A stretch of DNA of 36,643 bases from JARRQJ01 sp037381915 (GCA_037381915.1 JARRQJ010000031.1:1-36643); one strand, 5' to 3'; counted from the stretch's first letter, positions 24,249 through 33,739 are shown. Notes: generated by a model from the sequence alone, not told the origin. Made by a program: numbers and translations.

Positions 24249-25013
24249 TCAAGGAATTGATCGGTGTACCGGGATGCCCCGTAACGAGGTAATGGTCATG
24301 GTGAGTTTGGCACCGTCCGTATCCTGCTGTTCCAGGCGCACGGGAAGATAGGAGAGCCGCGGCGCGCACCATACCGTGGTGTCGCGCTTGTCGCCGATGC
24401 GCTGGATGCGCACGGCTTTGATCTTGCCCAGGACGGTGTCGAGCGTTTCCTCGCCTTCGATCTCGAATTCGTAATCCTTCAGTTTACCGCCGTCGGCGAT
24501 TTTATATTCCAAATGCTTGGTGCCTTTCATCAGGTCGTACATGATGGACAGCTGATAGACCAGTTTGTCCTGGGCATCGGGCGGTATGGACATGCGCCAC
24601 GGATCGCCGTCGATAGTGTTGGTGACGATCAGGTGTTGCCAGTCGAATTTGAGTTTGACATGCCGGGTCTTGTTGCCGCCGTGGCGGTTGTAGACATACT
24701 CCAGCGGGCGGAGCTCTTTCCCGTTCAGCGTCCACTTGCTGTACTCATCGAAGTGATCCTTCACGAACCAGGCGATGATTCCGGTGGCCCGGGTGCTCGA
24801 GGCGTAGATATAGGTACCGTCCCCGGCGGCGCTGAGTGACCGGGTCGAGACGCCCAAGGTGAGGCCGTTGCGCTTGAGGCTGTATTCCGCGTTGAACATG
24901 GGTAAGGGACTTTGGCTTGTCGCCCCCTGCGCGGCGGCCAGGCACAGTATGCCGAGCAACGACCCGCAGACGAGCAGGCGCATGAAGGCCAGGCGTGCCT
25001 TGCGCCTCGTCAT
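24249..25013 (-). CDS. DUF3108 domain exported protein
   Basis: 254 residues from the ATG at 25013, which overlaps the purN stop as ATGA; the longer upstream frame is a shadow of purN. A basic N terminus and hydrophobic run (about 10-28) form a signal peptide ending near AQGA. The mature part is the DUF3108 beta-rich domain: FNAEYSLKRNGLTLG at the start, IIAWFVKDHFDEYSKWTL, KLVYQLSIMYDL and WCAPRLSYLPVRLEQQD. The family is periplasmic and of unknown function. It commonly follows purMN in gammaproteobacteria, probably by transcript sharing rather than a purine role. Confidence 0.9.
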   Translation of the reverse strand: MTRRKARLAFMRLLVCGSLLGILCLAAAQGATSQSPLPMFNAEYSLKRNGLTLGVSTRSLSAAGDGTYIYASSTRATGIIAWFVKDHFDEYSKWTLNGKELRPLEYVYNRHGGNKTRHVKLKFDWQHLIVTNTIDGDPWRMSIPPDAQDKLVYQLSIMYDLMKGTKHLEYKIADGGKLKDYEFEIEGEETLDTVLGKIKAVRIQRIGDKRDTTVWCAPRLSYLPVRLEQQDTDGAKLTMTITSLRGIPVHRSIP

Positions 25014-25675
25014 GCCGTTTCCTCGAAGAGCGGGGCGGTGAGAGGTTCGCCGTCGAAGGTAATGTGGTGATCGCGCAGTTGCAGGCGGCCGGCGGCGAAC
25101 CACCCGATCACCCGGGGGTAAAGGCGATGCTCCGCTTCCTGCACGCGCACCGCGAGGGTGTCCGCGTCATCGCCGGCCAGGATCGGCACCTTCTCTTGAA
25201 TGATGACCGGGCCACCGTCCAGCTCGTCGGTGACGAAGTGGATGCTGAGACCGTGCTCCTTCGCGCCCGCCGCCAGGGCGCGGCGATGCGTATCCAAGCC
25301 ACGGAAGGCGGGCAGCAACGACGGGTGTATGTTGAGCATCCTGCCATGATAATGCCTGACGAATGCCGGTGTCAGGATGCGCATGAAGCCCGCCAGGACC
25401 ACCAGGCCGGGGGCGTAGGCGTCGATGGCCTCCTGCAACGCGGTGTCGAAGTCTTCGCGATCGGCGAAACGGGTGTGATCGATCACCACCGCCGGTATTC
25501 CCGCGCGCCGCGCCCGTTCCAGGCCGAAGGCCTGCGGGCGGTTACTGATGACCGCGCGGATCGTTGCGGCCACTTCCCGGCGGTTTACGGCATCGATGAT
25601 AGCCTGCAGATTGCTGCCCTGGCCGGAGATGAGCACCACGATCGGCAGCGGTGTGGCGGGATCGGCATGGGTCAT
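25010..25675 (-). CDS. purN: phosphoribosylglycinamide formyltransferase
   Basis: 221 residues. It formylates GAR with 10-formyl-tetrahydrofolate in purine synthesis. The phosphate-binding GQGSNLQAI is at 18-26. Catalytic N115 and H117 lie in MLNIHPSLLPAF, and D153 in DELDGGPVI. It overlaps purM by 4 nt upstream and the DUF3108 gene by 4 nt downstream, so the three are translationally coupled. The N terminus is about nine residues longer than in E. coli. Confidence 0.97.
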   Translation of the reverse strand: MTHADPATPLPIVVLISGQGSNLQAIIDAVNRREVAATIRAVISNRPQAFGLERARRAGIPAVVIDHTRFADREDFDTALQEAIDAYAPGLVVLAGFMRILTPAFVRHYHGRMLNIHPSLLPAFRGLDTHRRALAAGAKEHGLSIHFVTDELDGGPVIIQEKVPILAGDDADTLAVRVQEAEHRLYPRVIGWFAAGRLQLRDHHITFDGEPLTAPLFEETA

Positions 25676-26733
25676 GAATCACTGAGGAAGACCTGGTCTT
25701 CCGTGCCATTGCGTACCGCGACCTGACCGAGGCGCCACGCTGTCTCGCCCTGCTGCCGCAACACCTGCAAGGCCCTGTCCGTGTGTTCGGGGCGCACGCA
25801 CACGATCATGCCGACGCCGCAATTGAAGGTGCGGTACATCTCGCCGGCGGCGATGTCGCCGCTGCTTTGCAGCCAGTCGAATACCGGTGGCCGCGTCCAG
25901 CTGGCGGTGTGGATGACCGCCTTGAGGTTGTCGGCTAGCACCCGTGGCAGGTTCTCCACGATGCCGCCGCCGGTGATGTGGGCGAGGGCCGACACCGGCA
26001 GTTCGGCGATCAGGGCCAGCAGGGCCTTGACATAGATCCGGGTGGGTTCCAGCAGGGTGTCGCCCAGACGGCGTCCGTGGAAGTCGTGGCCGAGATCGGC
26101 CTTGTTGCGTTCGATGACTTTGCGGATCAGGGAATAGCCGTTGGAATGGGGGCCGGAAGAGGCCAGGCCGAGCAGGACGTCACCGGCCTGGACGCGGCTG
26201 CCGTCGATGATGCGCTCCTTTTCCACCACGCCCACGCAGAAACCGGCCAGGTCGTAATCCTCACCCTGGTACATACCGGGCATTTCGGCGGTCTCGCCGC
26301 CCACCAGGGCGGCGCCCGCCAGTTCGCAGCCCCGGCCGATCCCGCGTACCACCGCCGCCGCCACCTCCACGTTCAGCCTGCCGGTAGCGTAGTAGTCGAG
26401 AAAGAACAAGGGCTCCGCGCCCGCCACGATGATGTCGTTGGCGCACATCGCCACCAGATCGATGCCGATGGTGTCATGTTTACCCAGTTGCATGGCTAGT
26501 TTCAGCTTGGTGCCGACGCCGTCGGTCCCGGATACCAGTACCGGTTGGCGGTAGCGGTCCATCGGGATCTCAAACAAAGCGCCGAAACCGCCGATACCGC
26601 CCAGTAAGCCGGGACGCCGCGTCCGTGCCGCGATGGGTTTGATATGATCCACCAGTTGGTCGCCGGCCTCGATATCGACACCGGCGTCACGATAAGTCAA
26701 CGCGGGAGAGTCGCCTTGTTCGGAATTATTCAT
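25672..26733 (-). CDS. purM: phosphoribosylformylglycinamidine cyclo-ligase (AIR synthetase)
   Basis: 353 residues. It closes FGAM to AIR with ATP. Typical blocks are YRDAGVDIEAGDQLVD near the start, VSGTDGVGTKLKLAM, MCANDIIVAGAEPLFFLDYYA, GGETAEMPGMY and AHITGGGIVENLPRVL. It is the first gene of purM-purN-DUF3108. A 151-bp divergent region separates it from the DUF2066 gene, as in many gammaproteobacteria. Confidence 0.97.
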   Translation of the reverse strand: MNNSEQGDSPALTYRDAGVDIEAGDQLVDHIKPIAARTRRPGLLGGIGGFGALFEIPMDRYRQPVLVSGTDGVGTKLKLAMQLGKHDTIGIDLVAMCANDIIVAGAEPLFFLDYYATGRLNVEVAAAVVRGIGRGCELAGAALVGGETAEMPGMYQGEDYDLAGFCVGVVEKERIIDGSRVQAGDVLLGLASSGPHSNGYSLIRKVIERNKADLGHDFHGRRLGDTLLEPTRIYVKALLALIAELPVSALAHITGGGIVENLPRVLADNLKAVIHTASWTRPPVFDWLQSSGDIAAGEMYRTFNCGVGMIVCVRPEHTDRALQVLRQQGETAWRLGQVAVRNGTEDQVFLSDS

Positions 26734-26884
26734 GGTCTATGGCTGATGCCGCCCTTCGGTTAAGTCTGCGTATTGTAACGATAAGCGTAGAGATTGTCCT
26801 CGCTTGCATCACTTTCCTGCGTGTAAACGTGTATTATTCTCCGCTAAGTCCCTGGATGGGTTCATGTGTTTTAAGGTGATCGTT

Positions 26885-28027
26885 ATGAGAAGGTTTTTCG
26901 CCGTGTTGGCGTGCTTGGTAACCGGCCTGGCAGTGAGTGGTGTCGCGCGGGGTGTGGAAGTACCGGGACTCTATGAAGCGGAGGTGCCGGTGACGGGACA
27001 AAGCGCGGTGGAACGGGCGGCCGCCAGTCGCAGCGCCCTGGAACGGGTATTGGTCAAGGTGAGCGGCAATGCGGACATCGCCCAACTGCCCAAGATCGAA
27101 CCTCTGCTGAGCAATGCGGAAAAACTGGTGCAACGTTACCAGTACCGGACCGCGCCGTCACCCGCCCCCGGGACGGAAGATGCGGACACGTCGACGGCGC
27201 CCGGTCAGTTGTTGTGGGAGAGCTTTGACCGGCGGACCATCAATCAACATTTATACGATGCCGGGGTGTCGGTGTGGGGGATAAACCGTCCCGCCACCTT
27301 GCTGTGGTTGGCCATAGAAGACGGCAGACACCGTTATCTGGTCGGCGGCGACAACCGTCCGGATGTGCAGACCATGTTGAGCACCGAGGCGCAGCAGCGG
27401 GGTTTGCCCCTCAACGTGCCGTTGCTGGATTTGCAGGACCAGGGTGCCTTGGCGGTGGCCGATGTGTGGGGCGATTTCTCCGATGTGATCTTCAAGGCCT
27501 CGAGCCGGTATCAACCCGATGCTATCCTGGTGGGCCGGGTGTATGCGACGGCGGCGGGCAAGTGGCAGAGTCAGTGGACCTTGTATGACCATGGCAAGGT
27601 GAGTACCTGGGGGGCGGGGCCGGCTGCCCAGGACGCGGTCATTTCCGCGGGGATCGCCGGGGCGGCGGGGCAATTCGCCAAGCGTTATGCCTTGGAACTG
27701 ACACCCGGTGTCGCCAATACGGTCATGCTGAGCGTGGAAAACGTGGCGACGCTGGCCGATTATGCGCGGGTGGAGCGTTATCTGCAAAGCCTGGATCCTG
27801 TCGCCGATGTCCAGGTCGCACGGGTTGAAGGTCCCAAGGTGGGTTTCCGGATCAAGCTGCGCGGGCCGACCCGCGGCTTGATTCAAACCCTCGTTTTGGG
27901 CAAGACCTTGGTGGCGGCGACGCCGCAACAGTCGGGCGCTACCACGATCGTCAGTGCTCCGGACCAGGGTGCCGAAGGGGGCGAGCCTTCACCCCCCGAG
28001 GAATATTTCTACCGGATAGCGCCGTGA
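26885..28027 (+). CDS. DUF2066 domain exported protein
   Basis: 380 residues from the ATG at 26885, which has AAGGTGA 5 nt upstream; an open frame 27 codons earlier lacks a site. An N-terminal signal peptide (MRRFFAVLACLVTGLAVSG, about 1-22) leads to the mature start VEVPGLYEAEVPV. Blocks typical of the family are LERVLVKVSGNADI and PATLLWLAIEDG. It is predicted periplasmic; the function is unknown. The C-terminal 25 residues are Ser/Pro/Gly-rich. It is the first gene of a run with the CDP-alcohol transferase (4-nt overlap), AI-2E-type permease and hda. Confidence 0.88.
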   Translation: MRRFFAVLACLVTGLAVSGVARGVEVPGLYEAEVPVTGQSAVERAAASRSALERVLVKVSGNADIAQLPKIEPLLSNAEKLVQRYQYRTAPSPAPGTEDADTSTAPGQLLWESFDRRTINQHLYDAGVSVWGINRPATLLWLAIEDGRHRYLVGGDNRPDVQTMLSTEAQQRGLPLNVPLLDLQDQGALAVADVWGDFSDVIFKASSRYQPDAILVGRVYATAAGKWQSQWTLYDHGKVSTWGAGPAAQDAVISAGIAGAAGQFAKRYALELTPGVANTVMLSVENVATLADYARVERYLQSLDPVADVQVARVEGPKVGFRIKLRGPTRGLIQTLVLGKTLVAATPQQSGATTIVSAPDQGAEGGEPSPPEEYFYRIAP

Positions 28028-28587
28028 AGGCCCGGGATATTCCCAATGTGCTCAGCGTACTGAGGATGACCTTGGCCATCCCCAGCGCCCTGTTGTTGCT
28101 GCGGGAGTGGTATAACGAGGCCTTGCTCATATTTGTGGTAGCCGGTCTGTCGGATGGCCTGGATGGTTATCTGGCGAAGCGTTTTGCATGGCGCAGCCGC
28201 CTGGGATCCATTCTGGATCCCTTGGCGGATAAGATCCTGTTGCTGACGAACTACATCGTGCTGGGATGGATGGGCTGGATCCCGGTATGGCTGGTGGCGG
28301 CCGTCATCAGCCGTGACGTGGTCGTGGTCGGCGGCGCATTGGCCTACCATGCGCGGTTCGGACGTTATGAGATGGCGCCGACCATGGCCAGCAAACTCAA
28401 TACCACCATGCAGATTGTCTTGGTAGTGGTGCTGGTGGCGTCGCTGGGTCTGCTGAGCGTGCCTGCATGGGTTGTGGAGGGCCTGATTTATACGGTATTG
28501 GCGACCACGGCATGGAGCGGCGTGGATTACGTGTGGACGTGGGGCATACAGGCCTATCGGCGCCGGTCCCGTCGTCAGCATGAGTGA
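28024..28587 (+). CDS. CDP-alcohol phosphatidyltransferase family protein
   Basis: 187 residues starting at GTG 28024, which overlaps the DUF2066 stop as GTGA. The signature D44-x-x-D47-G-x-x-A51...G61-x-x-x-D65-x-x-x-D69 is complete, so a CDP-alcohol substrate and divalent-metal catalysis are expected. Four to five membrane helices follow. Size and start (ARDIPNVLSVLRM) resemble phosphatidylglycerophosphate or cardiolipin-type synthases; the acceptor alcohol cannot be decided from sequence alone. Confidence 0.9.
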   Translation: MKARDIPNVLSVLRMTLAIPSALLLLREWYNEALLIFVVAGLSDGLDGYLAKRFAWRSRLGSILDPLADKILLLTNYIVLGWMGWIPVWLVAAVISRDVVVVGGALAYHARFGRYEMAPTMASKLNTTMQIVLVVVLVASLGLLSVPAWVVEGLIYTVLATTAWSGVDYVWTWGIQAYRRRSRRQHE

Positions 28588-28610
28588 GCGAGGGGTGCAC
28601 GGGACGAATC

Positions 28611-29672
28611 ATGAGTGATACCCAAAAGGGGCTATTGCTGGCCGGCATCGTTGCCGCGGCGGTATTGCTCTATCTCTTGGCGCCGGTGTTGACGCCGTTT
28701 TTGGTCGGAGCCGGATTGGCCTATCTCGGTGATCCCCTGGCGGACTGGCTGGAGGCGCGCCGCCTGTCGCGCACCATGGCGGTGGTGATCGTCTTTGGCG
28801 TCATGTTATTGCTGTTGGTGGTAGTAGTGGCGGTGCTGCTGCCCTTGCTGCAGCAGCAGATCCTGGTCTTCGCCGCCAAATTGCCGGGCTATCTGGATTG
28901 GGTGCAGCATCACGCGCTGCCCTGGCTGCAGACCCGTCTGGGGATGGTCGAGCCGGGCCTGGATATGGAGAGCATCAAGCAGACCTTGATCAGCCATTGG
29001 CAGCAATTGGGCGGCGTCGGGGCGCAGGTGGTGGGGGCGATCACCCGTTCGTGGTTGGCCATGCTGGCGTGGCTTGCCAATCTGGTGTTGATCCCCCTGG
29101 TGACGTTTTACCTGCTGCGTGATTGGGATACCTCGTTGCAGCGTATCGCCGAGTTGTTGCCGCGCCGCATTGCGCCGATCGTGACACGGCTTGCCAAGGA
29201 CTGTGACACCGTGCTGGGTCACTTCCTGCGCGGCCAGTTGTCGGTGATGCTGGCCCTGGCGGTGGTGTATTGCCTGGGCCTGTGGTGGGTGGGGATCCAG
29301 CTGGCCTTGCTGATCGGCCTGTTCGCCGGCATGGTGAGTTTCGTCCCCTACCTGGGGTTCATCCTCGGTGTGCTGGCGGCGGGTATCGCGGCCCTGGTGC
29401 AGTTTCACGACGCCTGGCACGTGTTGCAGGTGTTTCTGGTGTTCGGGGTCGGCCAGCTACTGGAGAGTTTTGTCCTGACGCCGTTGCTGCTGGGCGAGCG
29501 CATAGGTCTGCACCCCTTGGGGGTGATCTTCGCCATTATGGTGGGCGGTCAATTATTCGGCTTCGTCGGTGTGCTCCTGGCGTTGCCGACGGCGGCGGTG
29601 ATCGGCGTCTTGCTGCGTTATGCCCACGAGCGTTACATCCACAGCCAACTCTACGCCGGCCAGGATTCCTGA
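28611..29672 (+). CDS. AI-2E family (PerM-type) transporter
   Basis: 353 residues from the ATG at 28611 (MSDTQKGLLLAGIV), the usual start in this subfamily. A GTG at 28584 overlapping the previous stop as GTGA would add nine residues and is possible. About seven to eight membrane helices are present, with a periplasmic or amphipathic middle (about 75-150). The family signature region is GLFAGMVSFVPYLGFILG and the end LLLGERIGLHPLGVIFAIMVGGQLFG. Members export autoinducer-2 or exchange Na+/H+, or are uncharacterised; this one lies before hda, as PerM homologues do in many gammaproteobacteria. Confidence 0.9.
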   Translation: MSDTQKGLLLAGIVAAAVLLYLLAPVLTPFLVGAGLAYLGDPLADWLEARRLSRTMAVVIVFGVMLLLLVVVVAVLLPLLQQQILVFAAKLPGYLDWVQHHALPWLQTRLGMVEPGLDMESIKQTLISHWQQLGGVGAQVVGAITRSWLAMLAWLANLVLIPLVTFYLLRDWDTSLQRIAELLPRRIAPIVTRLAKDCDTVLGHFLRGQLSVMLALAVVYCLGLWWVGIQLALLIGLFAGMVSFVPYLGFILGVLAAGIAALVQFHDAWHVLQVFLVFGVGQLLESFVLTPLLLGERIGLHPLGVIFAIMVGGQLFGFVGVLLALPTAAVIGVLLRYAHERYIHSQLYAGQDS

Positions 29673-29673
29673 G

Positions 29674-30396
29674 ATGGCTACGGTGAACGGCGACGTCATG
29701 ACGCGCTTCACCCAACTGCCCCTCGGGGTGCGCCTGCGGGAAACGGCGACCTTCGCCAATTATTTTCCGGGCGTCAATCGGGATGTAGTGCGTCTGCTGC
29801 AGGCCAGCGTCAGCGGCGAGCGCGGGTTCATTTATCTATGGGGCGGCCGCGGCAGCGGCAAGACCCATTTGCTGCAGGCGGTATGCCACCTCGTCAGCAG
29901 CCAAACCCAGCCGCTGGCCTATTTTCCGCTGCGGGAGACGGCGTCCCTGTCTCCCGGCATCCTGGAGGGGATGGAGCAGCTTCCCCTGGTGATCGTGGAC
30001 GATGTGGAGGCCATTGCCGGAGATGCGGCATGGGAAAGGGGACTGTTCCATCTCTACAATCGCATTCGCGAGCGGGACGGGGGCCTTATCATGGCGGGGG
30101 CGCACAGCCCCGCCGCGATCGGTATCGCGCTGCCGGATCTGCGTACCCGCCTGGCGGCGGGCCTGGTGTTGCAACTGCGCCCGCTCGACGACGCCGGCAA
30201 GGCCGAGGCATTGCGCCTCCAGGCCCGACAAAAGGGCATGGAAATGCCGGGCGAGGTGGCGGCATACCTGCTACGCCACTGTCCCCGCGACATGACGGCG
30301 CTGTTCGCCCTGCTGGATGTCCTGGATCAGGCCTCCTTGGCCGCCCAGCGCAAATTGACCGTTCCCTTCGTCAGGGAAGTTTTGCAGCACGTGTGA
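29674..30396 (+). CDS. hda: DnaA-homologue regulator of replication initiation
   Basis: 240 residues from the ATG at 29674, 2 nt after the previous stop, with AGGA nine nt upstream; the ATG at 29698 is an alternative. A sliding-clamp-binding motif QLPLGV lies at 14-19. The AAA+ domain has Walker A GGRGSGKTH (57-65) and Walker B VIVDD (106-110). Sensor/lid sequence follows, but no DnaA domain IV (DNA-binding) is present. Hda with the loaded clamp promotes hydrolysis of DnaA-ATP after initiation. It converges on wrbA, 26 bp away. Confidence 0.93.
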   Translation: MATVNGDVMTRFTQLPLGVRLRETATFANYFPGVNRDVVRLLQASVSGERGFIYLWGGRGSGKTHLLQAVCHLVSSQTQPLAYFPLRETASLSPGILEGMEQLPLVIVDDVEAIAGDAAWERGLFHLYNRIRERDGGLIMAGAHSPAAIGIALPDLRTRLAAGLVLQLRPLDDAGKAEALRLQARQKGMEMPGEVAAYLLRHCPRDMTALFALLDVLDQASLAAQRKLTVPFVREVLQHV

Positions 30397-30422
30397 GTGC
30401 GCTGCGACGACCGGGAGGTGTC

Positions 30423-31031
30423 TCAAGGGTCGTTACGACCCGCCGCCAAGGCGCGGGCGGTTTCCGCCAGGCGTCTGCCCAAGGCCGTGCACAGGCGCTT
30501 TTCCTCATCGCTCAAGGGTAAATTGCTGTCGCTGCCCGCCCAGTGGCTGGCACCGTATGGTGTCCCGCCGCTGGTAGTGGTGAGCAAGTCGGTTTCACTG
30601 TAGGGAAGACCGGCAATCAGCATGCCGTGATGAAGCAGGGGCAGCATCATGGAAATCAGCGTGCTTTCCTGGCCGCCGTGCAGGCTGGAGGTGGAGGTGA
30701 ACACCGCGGCGGGCTTGCCCGCCAGCACGCCGGAAAGCCACGGGCTGCCGGTGCTGTCGAGGAAATATTTTAGCGGGGCGGCCATGTTGCCGAAGCGGGT
30801 GGGGCTCCCCAAGGCCAAACCGGCACACTCCCGCAAGTCGTCCAGGGTGGCATAGGGCGGCCCGGCGGCGGGGATGCTGTCTTGCACCGCTTCACACACC
30901 GTGGAGACCGGGGGCACCGTGCGGATGCGCGAGTGCATTTCCGTCACTTGTTCAACGCCGCGCGCGATCATCTGCGCCATGGCGGCGACGCCGCCCTGAC
31001 GACTGTAGTAGAGAATGAGGATATCTGACAT
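30423..31031 (-). CDS. wrbA: NAD(P)H:quinone oxidoreductase, WrbA type
   Basis: 202 residues, flavodoxin-like. FMN-binding blocks are YYSRQGGVAAM (about 8-18), GSPTRFGNMAAPLKYF (about 75-90) and TSTSSLHGGQESTL. The SGGTPYGASHWAG stretch near the end is the WrbA family's own signature. It catalyses two-electron quinone reduction and protects against semiquinone stress. It is transcribed alone on the minus strand. Confidence 0.95.
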   Translation of the reverse strand: MSDILILYYSRQGGVAAMAQMIARGVEQVTEMHSRIRTVPPVSTVCEAVQDSIPAAGPPYATLDDLRECAGLALGSPTRFGNMAAPLKYFLDSTGSPWLSGVLAGKPAAVFTSTSSLHGGQESTLISMMLPLLHHGMLIAGLPYSETDLLTTTSGGTPYGASHWAGSDSNLPLSDEEKRLCTALGRRLAETARALAAGRNDP

Positions 31032-31075
31032 GGGAACCTGTTATATCGCTTGAAATGTTGGTTGCCGTTGTTTTC

Positions 31076-31104
31076 TTGACAGCTTATAGCCTGCTTGCTA
31101 GCTT
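31076..31104 (+). promoter_or_regulatory. sigma-70-like promoter before the LysM lipoprotein gene
   Basis: TTGACA (31076-31081) is a perfect -35, with TAGCTT at 31099-31104 as a weak -10 after a 17-bp spacer. It is about 80 bp upstream of the LysM gene, in an AT-rich stretch between that gene and wrbA (divergent). Confidence 0.5.
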
Positions 31105-31182
31105 GTTCAAGACTAATTTTTACTTAGAGTACAGCGAGTTTTGTATCTGCCTGGCTGAGGGGTGTCTCCGGGGTGCATGGTG

Positions 31183-32151
31183 ATGACGAAGTTTACCTTG
31201 CTTAGGTACGCGGCCTTGACATTGCTGTTGGCCGTGACGGCCGGCTGCGCCACGGCGCCGACTCAGGAGATGAGTGATGCCCGCCAGGCGGTGCAGGCGG
31301 CGCGCGACGCCGGCGCGGAACAACATGTCCCCGCCGCCATGCAAGGCGCCGAACATGATCTGTCCCAAGCCGAGCACGAATTGCACGGGCGCAATTATAA
31401 GAGCGCGCGGGAAGATGCGCTGGCCGCGAAGCAGGGGGCGATCACGGCGCGCAACATGGCACTGGCCATCAGTCAGGCGAAGGAGTCGCTGGCGGAGGCG
31501 GATAAGCTCGGCGCCTTGTCGCAACCCACCCGCGATTGGCTGGCGCGGGCGGAAACCGCCGCTGCGGCGGGAAAGGAACAAGAGGCCGTTCAGGATGCAC
31601 AACAGGCCTTGCAACTGGCGCAGGACGATGTGCGGCGGTTCAATGAGGCGCAGCAGCGCTCTGTTCGGGAAAATCAGGCATGGCTGGATAAGGCCAAGCC
31701 GCTGTTGGATGAAGCACGGCAGGCGACGGCGCGCATGAGCGATTTGCAACGCGAGGCCTTGCGTCGTGCCGAGGACGCCTATCAACAGGGGGAGGGTAAG
31801 AAGTCCTATAATCTCGCCGATTATCTGGTGGCGGAAGTGCGCGCGCTTCCGCCGCAGCCACCGCCGCCGCCGCGCACCCGGCAGTATCGAGTGATGAAGG
31901 GCGATAATCTGTGGAAGATTGCTGCGAAACCCTCGGTGTACGGCAATGGTCTGTGGTGGCCTCTCATATTGCGCAGCAATCAGGACCGGATTCACGATGC
32001 GGATGTCATCACGCCCGGACAACAGTTGACCATCGAGCTTGACCCCAAGCAGTCCTTGATCGATCTTGCGGTGAAATATGCGATTCGCCGCGAGGGGTCG
32101 TCGGCGGCGATGAAGGAATCGGATAAGGAATTTTTGCAGCAGGCTCAATAA
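31183..32151 (+). CDS. DUF4398 and LysM domain lipoprotein
   Basis: 322 residues from the ATG at 31183 (MTKFTLLRY), with GGGG nine nt upstream; in-frame ATG 31177 and GTG 31162 are alternatives. The lipobox is V-T-A-G-C, predicting an outer-membrane lipoprotein. Residues of about 28-95 match DUF4398 (DARQAVQAARDAGAEQ...). A long Ala/Glu/Arg-rich helical region (about 80-215) is probably coiled-coil. Then come a Pro run and a C-terminal LysM domain (about 235-290: YRVMKGDNLWKIAAK...ITPGQQL). It is expected to link the outer membrane and peptidoglycan; the precise role is unknown. Confidence 0.87.
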   Translation: MTKFTLLRYAALTLLLAVTAGCATAPTQEMSDARQAVQAARDAGAEQHVPAAMQGAEHDLSQAEHELHGRNYKSAREDALAAKQGAITARNMALAISQAKESLAEADKLGALSQPTRDWLARAETAAAAGKEQEAVQDAQQALQLAQDDVRRFNEAQQRSVRENQAWLDKAKPLLDEARQATARMSDLQREALRRAEDAYQQGEGKKSYNLADYLVAEVRALPPQPPPPPRTRQYRVMKGDNLWKIAAKPSVYGNGLWWPLILRSNQDRIHDADVITPGQQLTIELDPKQSLIDLAVKYAIRREGSSAAMKESDKEFLQQAQ

Positions 32152-32172
32152 CGGTGCTTGACCGCGCCGCAA

Positions 32173-33564
32173 TCAAATCACGCCGTCGCGTGCCGCCCGC
32201 AATACCAACGCATCGAATTCCTCGCCGCTCATCAGGGCGCGTGCGACTACGATGTCGCGCACCGGCCGTTGCGTCTGCTCCGATTCTTTGGCGATCTCCG
32301 CCGCCGCCGCGTAGCCAATGCGAGTGTTGAGCAGGGTGGCGAGACCCACGCTGGTGTGGAGGAATTGCCGACAGCGTTCCCGGTCCACCTGGAGGCCCTT
32401 GAGATTGCGCTCGGTGGCGGCGGTGACGGCATTGCCCAGCCAGTCCATGGCGTCGAACAAGGCGGAGCCCAGGGCCGGCATCATGACGTTCAACTCCAAT
32501 TGTCCCGCCTGGGTCATGGCGGTGACGGCGGCGTCCTGTCCCAACACCTGATAGCAGACCTGGTTGAGCATCTCGAACATCACCGGATTGACCTTGCCGG
32601 GCATGATGCTCGAACCGGGTTGGACCGGCGGCAAGATGATTTCGCCGAACCCGGTACGGGGTCCCGAAGCCAGGAGACGCATGTCGTTGCTGATCCGGGT
32701 GAGCTCCACGGCGAGATCGCGGATGGTCGAGGATAAATGCTGGACGTCGGTCATGGATTGCATCTGCGCCGCCAGATCGGCGGCGGGGCGAATGGCCGCG
32801 CCGGTGAGCCGCGCCAATTCCTGTGCCGCCAGGACGGGATAATTGGGCGCGGTATTGAGGCCGGTACCCGCGGCGCTGCCGCCCAGGCCGATTTCGCACA
32901 GCGGTTCGCCTGCCGCCTGCAGGCGTTGCGCGCAGCGCCGCAGGGTCCAGGCATAGGCCTTGAATTCGCGGCCTAAGGTGGTGGGGACCGCGTCCTGCAA
33001 ATGAGTGCGACCGCTCTTGACGGTATTTTCCTCCCGTTGGCCGATGCGGGCGTATTCGTCCGCCATGGCCGTCACCGCGCCGACCAGGCGTGGCAGTTTG
33101 GCGAGCGCTGCGAGTCGGATGGCGGTGGGAATGGTGTCGTTGGTGCTTTGCCCCATGTTGACGTGATCGTTGGGGTGCACCGGTTTGTAGACGCCGCGTT
33201 CACCGCCCAGGCTGACGTTGGCAAGGTTGGCGATGACCTCGTTGCTGTTCATGTTATGGCTGGTGCCGGCGCCGGCCTGAAAGCGGTCCACCACGAATTG
33301 TTCCAGGTGCTCGCCCGCGAGTATGCGATCGCAGGCCGCGACGATGGCGTCGCATAACGCTTGGTCCAGGGCCCCCGCGCGGTGATTGGCGACGGCCGCG
33401 GCCCGCTTGATTTGCACGTGGGCAATGACGAAATCCGGGTCGGGACGGCGGCCGCTGATGGGAAAATTGCCCACGGCACGCGCCGTCTGGATGCCGTACC
33501 AGGCATCGGCCGGTACGTGAAATTCGCCCAGGCTGTCTCGTTCGCTGCGGGTATGGCTGGTCAT
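32173..33564 (-). CDS. aspA: aspartate ammonia-lyase / fumarase superfamily lyase
   Basis: 463 residues. The superfamily signature GSSIMPGKVNP spans 317-327, with the catalytic S318. Other blocks are SHNMNSNEVIAN, NMGQSTNDTIPTA and SGRTHLQDAVPTTLG. The start (RDSLGEFHVPADAWYGIQT) and the following PVMFEMLNQVCYQV favour aspartase over class II fumarase, which usually has PTQCEALTMVC there. I call it aspartase, with fumarase activity as the main alternative. It faces the LysM lipoprotein gene tail-to-tail, 21 bp apart. Confidence 0.85.
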   Translation of the reverse strand: MTSHTRSERDSLGEFHVPADAWYGIQTARAVGNFPISGRRPDPDFVIAHVQIKRAAAVANHRAGALDQALCDAIVAACDRILAGEHLEQFVVDRFQAGAGTSHNMNSNEVIANLANVSLGGERGVYKPVHPNDHVNMGQSTNDTIPTAIRLAALAKLPRLVGAVTAMADEYARIGQREENTVKSGRTHLQDAVPTTLGREFKAYAWTLRRCAQRLQAAGEPLCEIGLGGSAAGTGLNTAPNYPVLAAQELARLTGAAIRPAADLAAQMQSMTDVQHLSSTIRDLAVELTRISNDMRLLASGPRTGFGEIILPPVQPGSSIMPGKVNPVMFEMLNQVCYQVLGQDAAVTAMTQAGQLELNVMMPALGSALFDAMDWLGNAVTAATERNLKGLQVDRERCRQFLHTSVGLATLLNTRIGYAAAAEIAKESEQTQRPVRDIVVARALMSGEEFDALVLRAARDGVI

Positions 33565-33739
33565 GATGCGGCCTCAGGATTGAACGGTAAATGTGCGGTT
33601 TATTGCTTATCGCGTTTTATAAGGTGTCATTGTAACGAAATGGGGGGTAGCCTTGGTAGGCGTTCATGGAACGGCTGGCTGGGGTATTATTGGGATAGCG
33701 CTGGTTCGTGTGAAATGGCGAGGAGGCCGGGGACTCGAG

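Noticed and set aside
28584..28610. GTG start of the AI-2E permease overlapping the previous stop
   Set aside because: Not excluded, but the ATG at 28611 gives the N terminus usual in the subfamily and has GGGA upstream.
31120..32172. Minus-strand open frame of 350 codons
   Set aside because: It is antisense to the DUF4398/LysM lipoprotein gene. The lipobox, LysM motif and promoter support the plus strand.
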